Assembly: GCF_041729615.1 (NCBI RefSeq)
Contig: NZ_CP154874.1
Coordinates: 129,001-193,000, forward strand
Source of the DNA: Pseudomonas alcaligenes
GTDB lineage: Bacteria > Pseudomonadota > Gammaproteobacteria > Pseudomonadales > Pseudomonadaceae
Reading direction: 5' to 3'
DNA length: 64,000 nucleotides
The position numbers and the translations under genes are program-made. Shown here one piece after another: positions 34,324-44,377 of this stretch (positions are counted from its first letter, which is position 1; each line of letters starts with the position of its first letter). Below the pieces are notes generated by a model, which saw nothing but the letters and a program-made list of their open reading frames with translations, was not told where the DNA came from and made no database searches.

Positions 34324-35910
34324 ATGGCCCTGACAGTCAACACAAACGTCGCTTCGCTGAACACTCAGCGCAACCTCAACACTTCGTCCAAGGGTCTGGA
34401 TACTTCCCTCCAGCGCCTGTCCACCGGTTTCCGCATCAACAGCGCCAAAGACGATGCGGCTGGCCTGCAGATTTCCAACCGTCTGACCAGCCAGATCAAC
34501 GGTCTGAACGTTGCCACCCGCAACGCCAACGACGGTATCTCCCTGTCGCAGACCGCTGAAGGCGCCCTGCAGCAGTCCACCGGCATCCTGCAGCGTATGC
34601 GTGATCTGGCTCTGCAATCCGCCAACGGCTCCAACGGCGCCAGCGAACGTGCAGCACTGCAGTCCGAAGTGGCTCAGCTGCAACAGGAACTGAACCGTAT
34701 CGCCGACACCACCAGCTTCGGCGGTCGCAAGATCCTCGACGGTACCTTCGGCTCCCAGAGCTTCCAGGTAGGTGCCAACGCCTTCGAAACCATCAGTGTC
34801 TCGATTGGTGCTGCCGGTGCCTCGCGCATCGGTGCCAGCCGCTTCAACAGCAGCGTGGCCGACTCCACCAACTCTCAGGATGGTATCGCTGCCTCCGCTG
34901 TGGCTGACTTCGCGGCCTACACCACCGCTTATGGTTACGCCTCCTCGCCGGCCACCAGTGCTGGCCTGACCATCTCCGGCAAGCTGGGCGATGCCTCCGT
35001 TGCCCTCAATAGTGGCAGCTCCGCTCGTGAACTGGCCGAAGCCGTCAACGGCGTGTCCGGCTCCACTGGCGTAACCGCCACTGCCCGCACCTCGGCTCGC
35101 CTGGAGAACTTCACCGGTACCACCACCGATCCGGGCACCATCAGCTTCACCCTCTACGGTTCGAACAACTCCGAGGAAAGCGATGGTGTAGCGATCTCCG
35201 CCAGCATCTCCGACTGGAGCGATCTGTCTGCCCTGGCCGATGAGATCAACAAGGAAACCGGTCGTACCGGCATATCCGCCAAGATCAACAACGACGGCAC
35301 CCTGGAAATGACCAGCGAGCGCGGTGACGACATCGTCATCACCGAGTGGGCTGCTCAGCTTGAGGATGGTACTGCTGTCGGTGCAGACCTGCAGAGCCTG
35401 TCCTTCAATGGCGATAACGGTGTCGATGACGCCGAAGATGCCAGCGATCTGGTCGGGGCAGTAGCCACTCTGGCTGCCGGTGCGGGCGCCGTCTCGGTCG
35501 GTCAGGTACGCTTCGAGTCCGCCGATGCCTTCCAGGTTGAGAACTTCGACACCATCGACGGTGGCATCCAGGCTGCCAGCGTGTTCAGTACCCTGGAGGC
35601 TGTCGACAGCGTCGACATCAGCACCTCCATCGGCGCACAGAACTCTCTGGGCATCATCAGTGCCGCGATCTCCAACATCGACAGCCAGCGTGCTCAGCTC
35701 GGTGCCGTGCAGAACCGCTTCGAGAACACCATCTCGAACCTGCAGAACATCTCCGAGAACGCCTCCGCTGCTCGTAGCCGGATCCGCGACACCGACTTCG
35801 CTGCCGAAACCTCGGAGCTGACCAAGAATCAGATCCTGCAGCAGGCTGGTACCGCAATCCTGGCCCAGGCCAATCAGCTGCCGCAGGCTGTACTCAGCCT
35901 GCTCGGCTAA
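34324..35910 (+). CDS. fliC: FliC, flagellin
   Basis: 528 residues from the ATG at 34324, 9 bases after GGAGG; the TTG at 34309 is rejected. The N-terminal D0/D1 (about 1-170) begins [18 protein letters not shown] and contains the TLR5-type [14 protein letters not shown]. The C-terminal D1/D0 (about 440-528) ends [19 protein letters not shown]. The central part (about 175-420) is a variable Ser/Thr/Ala-rich outer domain with no cysteine, a plausible site for O-glycans. The region matching the flg22 epitope (30-51) has Phe at 36. Exported and polymerised into the filament. Confidence 0.98.
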   Translation: MALTVNTNVASLNTQRNLNTSSKGLDTSLQRLSTGFRINSAKDDAAGLQISNRLTSQINGLNVATRNANDGISLSQTAEGALQQSTGILQRMRDLALQSANGSNGASERAALQSEVAQLQQELNRIADTTSFGGRKILDGTFGSQSFQVGANAFETISVSIGAAGASRIGASRFNSSVADSTNSQDGIAASAVADFAAYTTAYGYASSPATSAGLTISGKLGDASVALNSGSSARELAEAVNGVSGSTGVTATARTSARLENFTGTTTDPGTISFTLYGSNNSEESDGVAISASISDWSDLSALADEINKETGRTGISAKINNDGTLEMTSERGDDIVITEWAAQLEDGTAVGADLQSLSFNGDNGVDDAEDASDLVGAVATLAAGAGAVSVGQVRFESADAFQVENFDTIDGGIQAASVFSTLEAVDSVDISTSIGAQNSLGIISAAISNIDSQRAQLGAVQNRFENTISNLQNISENASAARSRIRDTDFAAETSELTKNQILQQAGTAILAQANQLPQAVLSLLG

Positions 35911-35928
35911 GGTCGGAAGCGCTAGACT

Positions 35929-35959
35929 GCGGGGAGAAGGGCTAGGCTCTTCTCCCCGC
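35929..35959 (+). terminator. Hairpin between fliC and flaG
   Basis: An 11-bp perfect stem GCGGGGAGAAG / CTTCTCCCCGC with a 9-base loop, starting 19 bases after the fliC stop. Without a following T run it may stabilise the fliC mRNA or allow partial read-through to flaG. Confidence 0.7.
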
Positions 35960-35982
35960 TACCTCATTGTGAGGAGAAATTT

Positions 35983-36363
35983 ATGGACGTCGGCTCAATC
36001 AAGAATTCGCTGAATCCGGTACTTCCCGGCGCTGGAAAAACCGCTGTGGACGTGGTGCGCAAGCAGGCAGTCGGCGCCGCTGAACCGGGCGGCGAAGAGC
36101 AGGCTGCCAAGGCTGCGGCAACTGAAAAGACGGAAATTCCCCGTGAGCAAGTCGAGTCTGCTGTCTCGACTATTCAGGAGTTTGTCCAGTCGGTTCGCCG
36201 TAGTATCAACTTTTCCCTGGAAGACAGCTCCGGCAGGGTGGTGGTGAAAGTCACCGATGCTTCCTCCGGTGACATCATCCGGCAGATTCCCTCGGAAGAG
36301 GCGCTGCAGCTGGCAGAAAGCCTGGAAGAGGTGCGCAGTCTGCTGTTCAAGGCCGAAGCCTGA
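35983..36363 (+). CDS. flaG: FlaG, flagellin-associated protein
   Basis: 126 residues with a GAGGAG site. The N-terminal half is charged and Ala/Glu-rich; the conserved FlaG domain is about 60-124 (VSTIQEFVQSVRRSINFSLEDSSGRVVVKVTDASSGDIIRQIPSEEALQLAESLEEV). FlaG affects filament length in pseudomonads and vibrios; its molecular role is unclear. It lies between fliC and fliD, the usual place. Confidence 0.93.
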   Translation: MDVGSIKNSLNPVLPGAGKTAVDVVRKQAVGAAEPGGEEQAAKAAATEKTEIPREQVESAVSTIQEFVQSVRRSINFSLEDSSGRVVVKVTDASSGDIIRQIPSEEALQLAESLEEVRSLLFKAEA

Positions 36364-36373
36364 CGCCAGGCAT

Positions 36374-36389
36374 TGGCACGGCTTTTGAC
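36374..36389 (+). promoter_or_regulatory. Possible degenerate sigma-54 promoter of fliD
   Basis: TGGCAC-GGCTT-TTGAC: a perfect -24 element at the right spacing, but the invariant GC of the -12 reads GA. It lies 51 bases before fliD. Confidence 0.4.
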
Positions 36390-36439
36390 TGTTAAGCGCT
36401 CACAAGGCGTTGAGAGTCATATTTTTGGCGAGGTGAACC

Positions 36440-38194
36440 ATGGCTGGAATTCTGGGTGTCGGGTCGGGCATCGATATCGATAGCATCGTGACAGCGCTGG
36501 TCAACGCCGAGAAGGCGCCGAAGACCCAGCAGCTGGACCGCCTCGAAAAGGCCACCACTTCGCGTTTCTCCGCATTGGGAACCCTGAAAGGTTCGCTAAG
36601 CGCTTTCCAGACTGCTGTTCAGAGTCTCAACAAGACCTCCATCTTCGAAACACGTACGGCATCGACAAATAACAGCAGTGTACTGACGGCCAAGGCCGCC
36701 AGTTCGGCGATTGCCGGCAAGTACAGCGTACAAGTCGAGCAGCTGGCTTCCAGCAGCAAGGTGGGTCTGCAGTCCGTCGCCACCAGTACCACTACCTTCA
36801 ATAGCGGCAAGCTCACTATCTCTGCCGGCTCCAGCAGCATCGAGGTGGATGTCACCGACGATAACAACACCCTTGCCGGAATTCGCGACAGCATCAATGA
36901 GCAAGGCAAGAGTGCGGGTATTAGTGCGACCATCGTTTCAGATGCCTCGGGCTCGCGCCTGGTTCTGAGTTCGAGCAAGGCAGGTGAGGGCAACGACATC
37001 GCCGTGGCTGTGACCGAAGATGGGGTCACCAGCGGTTCCGTGGCGTTGACGACTCAGGCTTTCCAGCCATCCGCCAGCCTGCGGTTACCGAGCTTTGCAA
37101 GCGGCCCCACAACCACTTTCCAGGGTGGGGACATCGCCATTACAGCTGGCGACGTCAACCTGAACGTGACCATTCCCGATGGTTTCACGCTCGAAGACGT
37201 CCGCGACATGATCAATATCAATGGCAATCCGCAGGGCATTTCCGCCGCCATCGAGACGGATGCCTCGGGTTCACGGTTGGTACTCAGCTCCAGCAACGGT
37301 ACCGGGCTCATGGCCAGTGTAACTTCCACTGGCGGAGCTATCGGCAGCAATGCATTGACCACCCTCAATCCTGCCTCCGGTGTGATGGCGACAGTCAGTG
37401 GTCCCAATTCCACGACTGGGGCAGCCGGCATCATCACCAAGGCACAATCTGCCGTGCTCTACGTCGACGGGCTCAAGGTGGTCAGCGAGAGCAATTCGGT
37501 GACTAGCGCCATCGACGGGGTAACCCTGAATCTGGCCAGCGTGCAGAGCTCAGCCGACATCGCTGCTGGCAAGACGGTCGATGTCACGGTCGGTATCGAC
37601 AAGGCGACGGTCAAGTCCAACCTGCAGAAGTTTGTCGACGCCTACAACAGTCTCATGACCACTGCCGGCCAGCTGACGGCTGTAGTGCCGGTTGGCGAGG
37701 ACGAGAATCCGGTGACCGGTGCCCTGGTGGGCGATGCCACGGTGCGAGGGCTCGTTGCAGGGCTGCGCGGCGAGCTGGTCAAGATGGCTGGCGATAGTGG
37801 CGTGCGAGCACTGGCCGAACTGGGTATCACCACTCAGAAAGATGGCACTCTGAAGATCGACGATACCGTCCTGACGACGGCTCTCGACAGTAACTTCGAC
37901 AAGGTCGCGGAGTATCTGGCCGGTGACAAGGGGCTGATGGGCCGCCTGGAGGCCAGTGTCGGTAATTACCTGAAGGCTGGCGGTGTCTTCGATCAGCGCA
38001 CCAAGGCGTTGCAGAGCACCCTGACCAATATCGACGACCAGCGCGATGCTCTAGATCTGCGTATCGCCAAGGTTCAGGAGCGCTTGGTCGCCCAGTATAC
38101 CGCGATGGACCAGCTGGTTGCGCGTCTGCAGAAGACTAGCGAGAGCCTGACCAACCAGCTGGCCAGTCTGCCCGGTTTCGTGAAGAAGGATTGA
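36440..38194 (+). CDS. fliD: FliD, filament cap protein
   Basis: 584 residues. N-terminal [58 protein letters not shown] is the FliD N domain. The centre repeats a flagellin-hook-type module ([20 protein letters not shown] and [17 protein letters not shown]). The C-terminal FliD domain (about 375-575) ends with coiled coil [21 protein letters not shown]. FliD caps the filament and folds incoming flagellin. Its stop overlaps the region of the first fliS start. Confidence 0.96.
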   Translation: MAGILGVGSGIDIDSIVTALVNAEKAPKTQQLDRLEKATTSRFSALGTLKGSLSAFQTAVQSLNKTSIFETRTASTNNSSVLTAKAASSAIAGKYSVQVEQLASSSKVGLQSVATSTTTFNSGKLTISAGSSSIEVDVTDDNNTLAGIRDSINEQGKSAGISATIVSDASGSRLVLSSSKAGEGNDIAVAVTEDGVTSGSVALTTQAFQPSASLRLPSFASGPTTTFQGGDIAITAGDVNLNVTIPDGFTLEDVRDMININGNPQGISAAIETDASGSRLVLSSSNGTGLMASVTSTGGAIGSNALTTLNPASGVMATVSGPNSTTGAAGIITKAQSAVLYVDGLKVVSESNSVTSAIDGVTLNLASVQSSADIAAGKTVDVTVGIDKATVKSNLQKFVDAYNSLMTTAGQLTAVVPVGEDENPVTGALVGDATVRGLVAGLRGELVKMAGDSGVRALAELGITTQKDGTLKIDDTVLTTALDSNFDKVAEYLAGDKGLMGRLEASVGNYLKAGGVFDQRTKALQSTLTNIDDQRDALDLRIAKVQERLVAQYTAMDQLVARLQKTSESLTNQLASLPGFVKKD

Positions 38195-38196
38195 TG

Positions 38197-38592
38197 ATGA
38201 GCAAGAAACCCATCGACACCTACAAGCAGGTCAAGACTGCTCAGGAAGTCAGCCCGTACCGTGCCGTGCAGATGCTTCTGGACGGTGCCCTGGAGCGCGT
38301 TTTGCTGGCACGCCAGGCTCAACTGGAAGGGGATATCGAGATCCGTGGCCTGGCCGTGGGCAGCACCATCACCATCCTCGGTGTGCTGCAGTCCAGCCTG
38401 GACAAGCAGCTGGGCGGGGAAATCGCCGAGAACCTCGATGCGCTCTACGACTACATGACCCGGCGCCTGGCAGGCGTTGCGCTGGACGACACGCCGCGCA
38501 GCCTGGACGAAGTACAGCAGCTGCTCAGCCAGATCAAATCCGCCTGGGACGCCATCGGTCCCGAGGTCGAGCCGGCTGCGGCGGCGGAGTGA
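38197..38592 (+). CDS. fliS: FliS-family flagellin chaperone, copy 1
   Basis: 131 residues from the ATG at 38197, 6 bases after GAAGGA; the ATG at 38194 is an alternative. The FliS pattern is there: [39 protein letters not shown], then [36 protein letters not shown]. It diverges from copy 2 and has an Ala/Glu-rich tail (PAAAAE). It probably chaperones flagellin or another filament protein. It is in the fliD unit. Confidence 0.85.
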   Translation: MSKKPIDTYKQVKTAQEVSPYRAVQMLLDGALERVLLARQAQLEGDIEIRGLAVGSTITILGVLQSSLDKQLGGEIAENLDALYDYMTRRLAGVALDDTPRSLDEVQQLLSQIKSAWDAIGPEVEPAAAAE

Positions 38593-38609
38593 TTCTTCCG
38601 TTTTGCCGC

Positions 38610-38636
38610 TAAAGCCGCGCCCGGGATTGCCGATAC
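38610..38636 (+). promoter_or_regulatory. FliA (sigma-28) promoter of the second fliS
   Basis: TAAA (38610-38613), 15 bases, GCCGATAC (38629-38636), with the same GCTAAAGCCGC and GCCGATACAA flanks as the fliC promoter region. It lies 36 bases before the second fliS. Confidence 0.85.
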
Positions 38637-38671
38637 AAGGACAGTAGTCAGGCAATTTCAGCGGAGCGATC

Positions 38672-39052
38672 ATGAACGCGATGGCGGCCCTCAAGCAGTA
38701 CCAAACCGTCAACACCCAAGCTCAGGTAGCCGATGCCAGTCCGCATCGTCTGATCCAGATGCTGATGGAGGGCGGTCTCTCCCGTCTGGCCCAGGCCAAG
38801 GGCGCCATGCTGCACGGGCAGGCCGCACAGAAAGGCGAGCTGATCAGCAAGGCCATTGGTATCATCGGCGGCCTGCGCGAAGGGCTGGATCAGCAGCGCG
38901 GCGGCGAAGTGGCCGTCAACCTGGATCGTCTTTACGAATACATGGTGGCACGCCTGGTCGAGGCCAATGTCACCAACGATGCGGCTATCCTCGACGAGGT
39001 CGCCGGCCTGTTGCGCAACGTCAAGTCCGGTTGGGATGCCATCAGCCACTGA
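38672..39052 (+). CDS. fliS: FliS, flagellin export chaperone, copy 2
   Basis: 126 residues with a GGAG site. This copy is the more canonical: LKQYQTVNTQAQVADASPHRLIQMLMEGGLSRLAQAKGAM, IIGGLREGLDQQRGGEVAVNLDRLYEYMVARLVEANVTND, LLRNVKSGWDAI. FliS binds the C-terminus of flagellin in the cytoplasm and prevents early polymerisation. It has its own FliA promoter matching that of fliC, so it is made together with flagellin. Confidence 0.94.
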   Translation: MNAMAALKQYQTVNTQAQVADASPHRLIQMLMEGGLSRLAQAKGAMLHGQAAQKGELISKAIGIIGGLREGLDQQRGGEVAVNLDRLYEYMVARLVEANVTNDAAILDEVAGLLRNVKSGWDAISH

Positions 39053-39075
39053 TGGGCCAGCAGAAGGGGAATACC

Positions 39076-39372
39076 ATGAGTTCGTCCGTCCAGCTCCTTG
39101 AAGCCACCGGAAGCGCCCTGCGCGATGCCCTGCAGCGTCGCGACTGGACCGCCATCGGTGAGCTGGATGCGCAGTGCCGCCAGGCCGTGGAAGAGGCCAT
39201 GGTCGAAGCGGTGCGCGACGAGGGGCTGCTGCAGCAGCGCATGCAGGAGCTGCTTGACCTCTACCGGGAACTGGTCGCCACCTGCCAGGCCGAGCAGCGT
39301 CGCCTGGCCGGGGAGCTGGTCCAGCTCAACCAGTCGCAGCAGGGCGCCAAGGTCTATCAGCTGTTCACCTGA
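39076..39372 (+). CDS. FliT-like flagellar chaperone
   Basis: 98 residues from the ATG at 39076, after AGAAGGGG; the reading from 39031 overlaps fliS and is rejected. The short helical protein (LLEATGSALRDALQRRDWTAIGELDAQCRQAVEEAM, QELLDLYRELVATCQAEQRRLAGELVQLNQSQQGAKVYQLF) has the size, position after fliS and Gln-rich end seen in pseudomonad FliT-like/FleP proteins. FliT proteins chaperone FliD. Assigned mostly by context and shape. Confidence 0.65.
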   Translation: MSSSVQLLEATGSALRDALQRRDWTAIGELDAQCRQAVEEAMVEAVRDEGLLQQRMQELLDLYRELVATCQAEQRRLAGELVQLNQSQQGAKVYQLFT

Positions 39373-39451
39373 GCCAGGCCTCCTTCCTGGAGGCTTTCCC
39401 GGGCATCTACGGACTATTGCGGATGCCGTCGGGATTCATGGAAAAATCTAC

Positions 39452-39489
39452 GCCATAAAATTGACTCTTGTCTGATTTTTGACTTTACT
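39452..39489 (+). promoter_or_regulatory. Sigma-70-like promoter of fleQ with FleQ-box-like overlap
   Basis: TTGACT (39461-39466), 17 bases, TTTACT (39484-39489). A 14-base stretch at 39452-39465 matches 11 of 14 of the FleQ-box consensus GTCAATAAATTGAC and covers the -35. No sigma-54 site is seen in this 194-base gap. Suggests vegetative transcription with possible self-repression. Confidence 0.55.
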
Positions 39490-39566
39490 AGTGGCCAATT
39501 GCCGTTGTCGCTTGTGATTCCGCTCGGCGACCCCCTCTCCCAGCCCTCGAGCCAGAACAGAACAAG

Positions 39567-41042
<1,476 letters not shown>

Positions 41043-41065
41043 TCGGCCTCTCGTCTCGCCCAATT

Positions 41066-41103
41066 AAGCCGGAGCTTTGACGCAAGCTCCGGCTTTGTTT
41101 TTT
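41066..41103 (+). terminator. Rho-independent terminator after fleQ
   Basis: A 12-bp perfect stem AAGCCGGAGCTT / AAGCTCCGGCTT with a 6-base loop, followed by TGTTTTTT. It isolates fleQ from fleSR. Confidence 0.93.
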
Positions 41104-41132
41104 AAGCTTTTGAAAATAAAGGATTATTTTTT

Positions 41133-41148
41133 AGGCATGGGGATTGCT
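41133..41148 (+). promoter_or_regulatory. Sigma-54 promoter of fleSR
   Basis: AGGCAT-GGGGA-TTGCT with GG and GC 10 bases apart, in an A/T-rich stretch, 52 bases before fleS. FleQ control of fleSR is the known hierarchy in Pseudomonas. Confidence 0.75.
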
Positions 41149-41200
41149 AAGACTCTTCTGTCCGACCGTCTGCTGACGGTTCGCCAGCCGAGAGAAGAGC

Positions 41201-42415
41201 ATGAGCCAAGCCGCCCCACAGCCAGACATCCCTGATAGCAGCGCCGCAGCGCCGGTCGAGCAGGCCAGTCGCGCCAGCCTGGAACAGGCCTTCGCCCTGT
41301 TCAATCAGATGTCCACCCAGCTGAGCAGTTCCTACAGCATGCTGGAGGCGCGGGTGAACGAGCTCAAGGGCCAGCTGGCCCTGGTCAGTGCCCAGCGCAT
41401 GCAGGAGCTGGCGGAGAAGGAGCGCCTGGCCAACCGTCTGCAGAGCCTGCTCGACCTACTGCCTGGCGGTGTCATCGTCATCGACGGCCAGGGTGTGGTG
41501 CGCGAAGCCAACCCGGTGGCCCGCAGCCTGCTCGGTAAGCCGCTGGTGGGCATGCTCTGGCGCGAGGTGATCGCGCGCAACTTCGCGCCGCGCGAGGACG
41601 ATGGACACGAGATTTCCCTCAAGGACGGGCGCCGCCTGTCCATCGCCACCCGCTCCCTGCAGGGCGAGCCGGGGCAGCTGGTGCTGTTGACTGATCTGAC
41701 GGAAACCCGGCGCCTGCAGGACCAGCTGGCCCGTCACGAGCGCCTGTCCGCCCTCGGCCGGATGGTCGCCTCGCTGGCCCACCAGATCCGCACGCCGCTG
41801 TCCGCCGCGCTGCTGTATGCCAGCCATCTATCCGAGCAGGAGCTGCCGTTCGCGCAGCAGCAGCGCTTTGCCGGGCGCATCAAGGAGCGCCTGCACGAGC
41901 TGGAGCACCAGGTGCGCGACATGCTGGTGTTTGCCCGTGGCGAGCTGCCGCTGCCCGATCGCATCGCTCCTAACGCCCTGTTCGATGCCCTGCGCGGCGC
42001 CGCCGAACCCCATGTGCTGGGTATGCAGGTGCGTTGGCAGTGCGACGCTCGCCTGGGCGAACTGCTGTGCAACCGCGACACCCTGGTCGGCACCGTGCTC
42101 AACCTGATCGAGAACGCCATCCAGGCCGGTGGCCGCGAGGCGCGCCTGAAGATTCACCTTTATGCGCGCGGTAACAGCCTGCGCCTGTGCGTCAGCGACA
42201 ACGGCCCGGGCATCGACCGCGCCACCCTGGCGCGCCTCGGCGAGCCGTTCTTTACCACCAAGACCACCGGTACCGGCCTCGGCCTCGCCGTGGTCAAGGC
42301 GGTGGTGCGTGCCCACCAGGGCGAACTGCGCCTGCGCTCGCGCGTCGGCCGTGGCACCAGCGCCACCCTCGTATTGCCGCTGATCTCTGCGGCGCAACCG
42401 GATAATCAGGAGTAA
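41201..42415 (+). CDS. fleS: FleS, sensor histidine kinase
   Basis: 404 residues with no membrane segment, so cytoplasmic as expected for FleS. A coiled-coil region (about 25-80) leads into a PAS domain (about 80-170, LLDLLPGGVIVIDGQGVVREANPVARSLLG). The HisKA helix has H194 (SLAHQIRTPLSAALLYASHL). The HATPase domain has the N box NLIENAIQAGG, DNGPGID and the GTGLGLAVVKAVV box. It phosphorylates FleR. Four bases separate it from fleR. Confidence 0.96.
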   Translation: MSQAAPQPDIPDSSAAAPVEQASRASLEQAFALFNQMSTQLSSSYSMLEARVNELKGQLALVSAQRMQELAEKERLANRLQSLLDLLPGGVIVIDGQGVVREANPVARSLLGKPLVGMLWREVIARNFAPREDDGHEISLKDGRRLSIATRSLQGEPGQLVLLTDLTETRRLQDQLARHERLSALGRMVASLAHQIRTPLSAALLYASHLSEQELPFAQQQRFAGRIKERLHELEHQVRDMLVFARGELPLPDRIAPNALFDALRGAAEPHVLGMQVRWQCDARLGELLCNRDTLVGTVLNLIENAIQAGGREARLKIHLYARGNSLRLCVSDNGPGIDRATLARLGEPFFTTKTTGTGLGLAVVKAVVRAHQGELRLRSRVGRGTSATLVLPLISAAQPDNQE

Positions 42416-42419
42416 GCCC

Positions 42420-43856
42420 ATGACTGCCAAGGTTCTGCTGGTCGAAGACGACCGCGCGCTGCGCGAGGCCCTTGCCGACACGCTGATGATCGGCGGGCAT
42501 GACTTCCGCGCCGTGGAATGTGCCGAGGATGCGCTTGCCGCGCTGGGCGAGGAGGCCTTCGGCCTGGTGGTCAGCGACGTCAACATGCCCGGCATGGACG
42601 GTCACCAGTTGCTTGGCCTGATCCGCGCACGTTATCCGCAATTGCCGGTGCTGCTGATGACCGCCTACGGCGCCGTGGAGCGCGCGGTGGAGGCCATGCG
42701 TCAGGGCGCCGCCGATTACCTGGTCAAGCCGTTCGAGCCGCGCACCCTGCTGGAGCTGGTGGCACGCCATGCGCTCGGCCGCATCAGTGCCGGCGAAGGC
42801 GAGGGCCCGGTGGCCTGCGAGCCGGCCAGCCAGCAGCTGCTGGAGCTGGCCGCGCGGGTGGCCAGGAGCGACTCCACCGTGCTGATCTCCGGCGAGTCCG
42901 GCACCGGCAAGGAGGTACTGGCGCGCTATATCCACCAGCAGTCGACCCGTGCCGACGGTCCCTTCATCGCCATCAACTGCGCGGCGATTCCCGACAACAT
43001 GCTCGAGGCCACCCTGTTCGGCCACGAGAAGGGCGCCTTCACCGGTGCCATCGCCGCCCAGCCGGGCAAGTTCGAGCTGGCCGATGGCGGTACCATCCTC
43101 CTCGACGAAATCTCCGAGATGCCGCTGAGCCTGCAGGCCAAGCTCCTGCGCGTGCTGCAGGAACGCGAGGTGGAGCGGGTCGGCGCGCGCAAGCCGATCA
43201 GCCTGGACATCCGAGTGCTGGCCACCACCAACCGCGACCTGGCTGGCGAAGTGGCCGCCGGGCGCTTCCGCGAGGATCTCTACTATCGCCTGTCGGTGTT
43301 CCCGCTGGCCTGGCGCGCCCTGCGCGAGCGTCCCGCCGACATTCTGCCGCTGGCCGAGCGCCTGCTGGCCAAGCACGTCAAAAAAATGAACCATGCCGCC
43401 GTGCAGCTCTCGCCGCAGGCTCGCGCGGCCCTGGTGGCGCATTCCTGGCCGGGCAACGTGCGCGAGCTGGACAACGCCATCCAGCGTGCCCTGATCCTGC
43501 AGCAGGGCGGGCTGATCCAGCCCCATGACCTGTGCCTGACCGCGCCCATCGGCATGGCGCCGATGCCCGCCGCGCCAGCCGTGAGCCTGGTGGTCAGCAA
43601 CCCGCTTGCCGGCGCGCCGCTGGCCGGTGGCGCGCCGGCGAGTGCAGAGCCCGGCGTTGCCGAGGGCGCTGGCGCCCTGGGCGAGGACCTGCGCCGCCGC
43701 GAGTTCCAGATGATCATCGACACCCTGCGTGCCGAGCGTGGCCGGCGCAAGGAAGCCGCCGAGCGCCTTGGCATCAGCCCGCGCACCCTGCGCTACAAGC
43801 TGGCGCAGATGCGCGATGCCGGCATGGACGTCGAGGCCTATCTCTACGCCAGCTGA
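42420..43856 (+). CDS. fleR: FleR, sigma-54-dependent response regulator
   Basis: 478 residues. The receiver domain (about 1-120) has phospho-acceptor D53 (VSDVNMPGMDG) and K103 region LVKPFEP. The AAA+ domain has GESGTGKE at 158-165 and GAFTGA at 205-210. A Pro/Ala-rich linker (about 380-415) precedes the C-terminal Fis-type HTH (RRKEAAERLGISPRTLRYKLAQMRDAG). Phosphorylated FleR activates the class III sigma-54 promoters, such as flgB and flgF. It ends the fleSR operon. Confidence 0.96.
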   Translation: MTAKVLLVEDDRALREALADTLMIGGHDFRAVECAEDALAALGEEAFGLVVSDVNMPGMDGHQLLGLIRARYPQLPVLLMTAYGAVERAVEAMRQGAADYLVKPFEPRTLLELVARHALGRISAGEGEGPVACEPASQQLLELAARVARSDSTVLISGESGTGKEVLARYIHQQSTRADGPFIAINCAAIPDNMLEATLFGHEKGAFTGAIAAQPGKFELADGGTILLDEISEMPLSLQAKLLRVLQEREVERVGARKPISLDIRVLATTNRDLAGEVAAGRFREDLYYRLSVFPLAWRALRERPADILPLAERLLAKHVKKMNHAAVQLSPQARAALVAHSWPGNVRELDNAIQRALILQQGGLIQPHDLCLTAPIGMAPMPAAPAVSLVVSNPLAGAPLAGGAPASAEPGVAEGAGALGEDLRRREFQMIIDTLRAERGRRKEAAERLGISPRTLRYKLAQMRDAGMDVEAYLYAS

Positions 43857-43860
43857 TGGC

Positions 43861-43893
43861 CGGGATGGGTGGCCATGCGGCCAACCCATCCCG
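43861..43893 (+). terminator. Large hairpin after fleR
   Basis: CGGGATGGGTGGCC / GGCC-A-ACCCATCCCG, a 14-bp stem with a single bulged A and ATGC loop, 5 bases after the fleR stop. It lacks a T run and is followed by a second, standard terminator. Confidence 0.65.
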
Positions 43894-43923
43894 TTCCGCG
43901 CAGGCTCACTGTTCCCCTCTTGG

Positions 43924-43952
43924 CCCGCCACTGTGCGGGTCTTTGTTTTTTT
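43924..43952 (+). terminator. Rho-independent terminator before fliE
   Basis: CCCGC-CACTGT-GCGGG followed by TCTTTGTTTTTTT. The T run abuts the sigma-54 site of fliE, so the terminator and next promoter overlap by one base. Confidence 0.85.
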
Positions 43953-43967
43953 GGCACTGTGCTTGCA
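43952..43967 (+). promoter_or_regulatory. Sigma-54 promoter of fliEFGHIJ
   Basis: TGGCAC-TGTGC-TTGCA, a full match to the -24/-12 consensus, 61 bases before fliE. Confidence 0.92.
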
Positions 43968-44027
43968 GATACCTCTGCAAAAGCCGCGCAGCGTCAAAAA
44001 ACCGCGGCAGCTGGAGGAAGAAAGGTC

Positions 44028-44360
44028 ATGAGCCAGGGTGTCGAATTCAATCGCCTGATGTTGGAAATGCGCTCCATGCAGATGGAGGCCATGGCCAAGA
44101 TCAAGCCCGTGCAGGTTGCTGCGCCGGAGCCGGGTGCGCCAAGCTTCTCGGAGATGCTCGGCCAGGCGGTGAACAAGGTGAGCGAGACGCAGCAGGCCTC
44201 CAGCCAGCTGGCCACGGCCTTCGAGATGGGGCAGGGTGGTGTCGATATCACCGATGTGATGATCGCCTCGCAGAAGGCCAGTGTGTCTTTCCAGGCCATG
44301 ACCCAGGTGCGCAACAAGCTGGTCCAGGCCTACCAAGACATCATGCAGATGCCGGTCTAA
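44028..44360 (+). CDS. fliE: FliE, MS ring-rod junction protein
   Basis: 110 residues from the ATG at 44028 ([24 protein letters not shown]), with AAAGG upstream. A same-frame reading back to 43869 crosses the promoter and is rejected. The conserved C-terminal FliE part reads [71 protein letters not shown]. It connects the MS ring to the rod and is the first exported rod component. Confidence 0.97.
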   Translation: MSQGVEFNRLMLEMRSMQMEAMAKIKPVQVAAPEPGAPSFSEMLGQAVNKVSETQQASSQLATAFEMGQGGVDITDVMIASQKASVSFQAMTQVRNKLVQAYQDIMQMPV

Positions 44361-44377
44361 CGGGGCGGAGTTGAGTC

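Noticed and set aside
42294-44336. 680-residue minus-strand ORF
   Set aside because: Antisense to fleR and fliE, crossing two terminators and a promoter; no recognisable domain.
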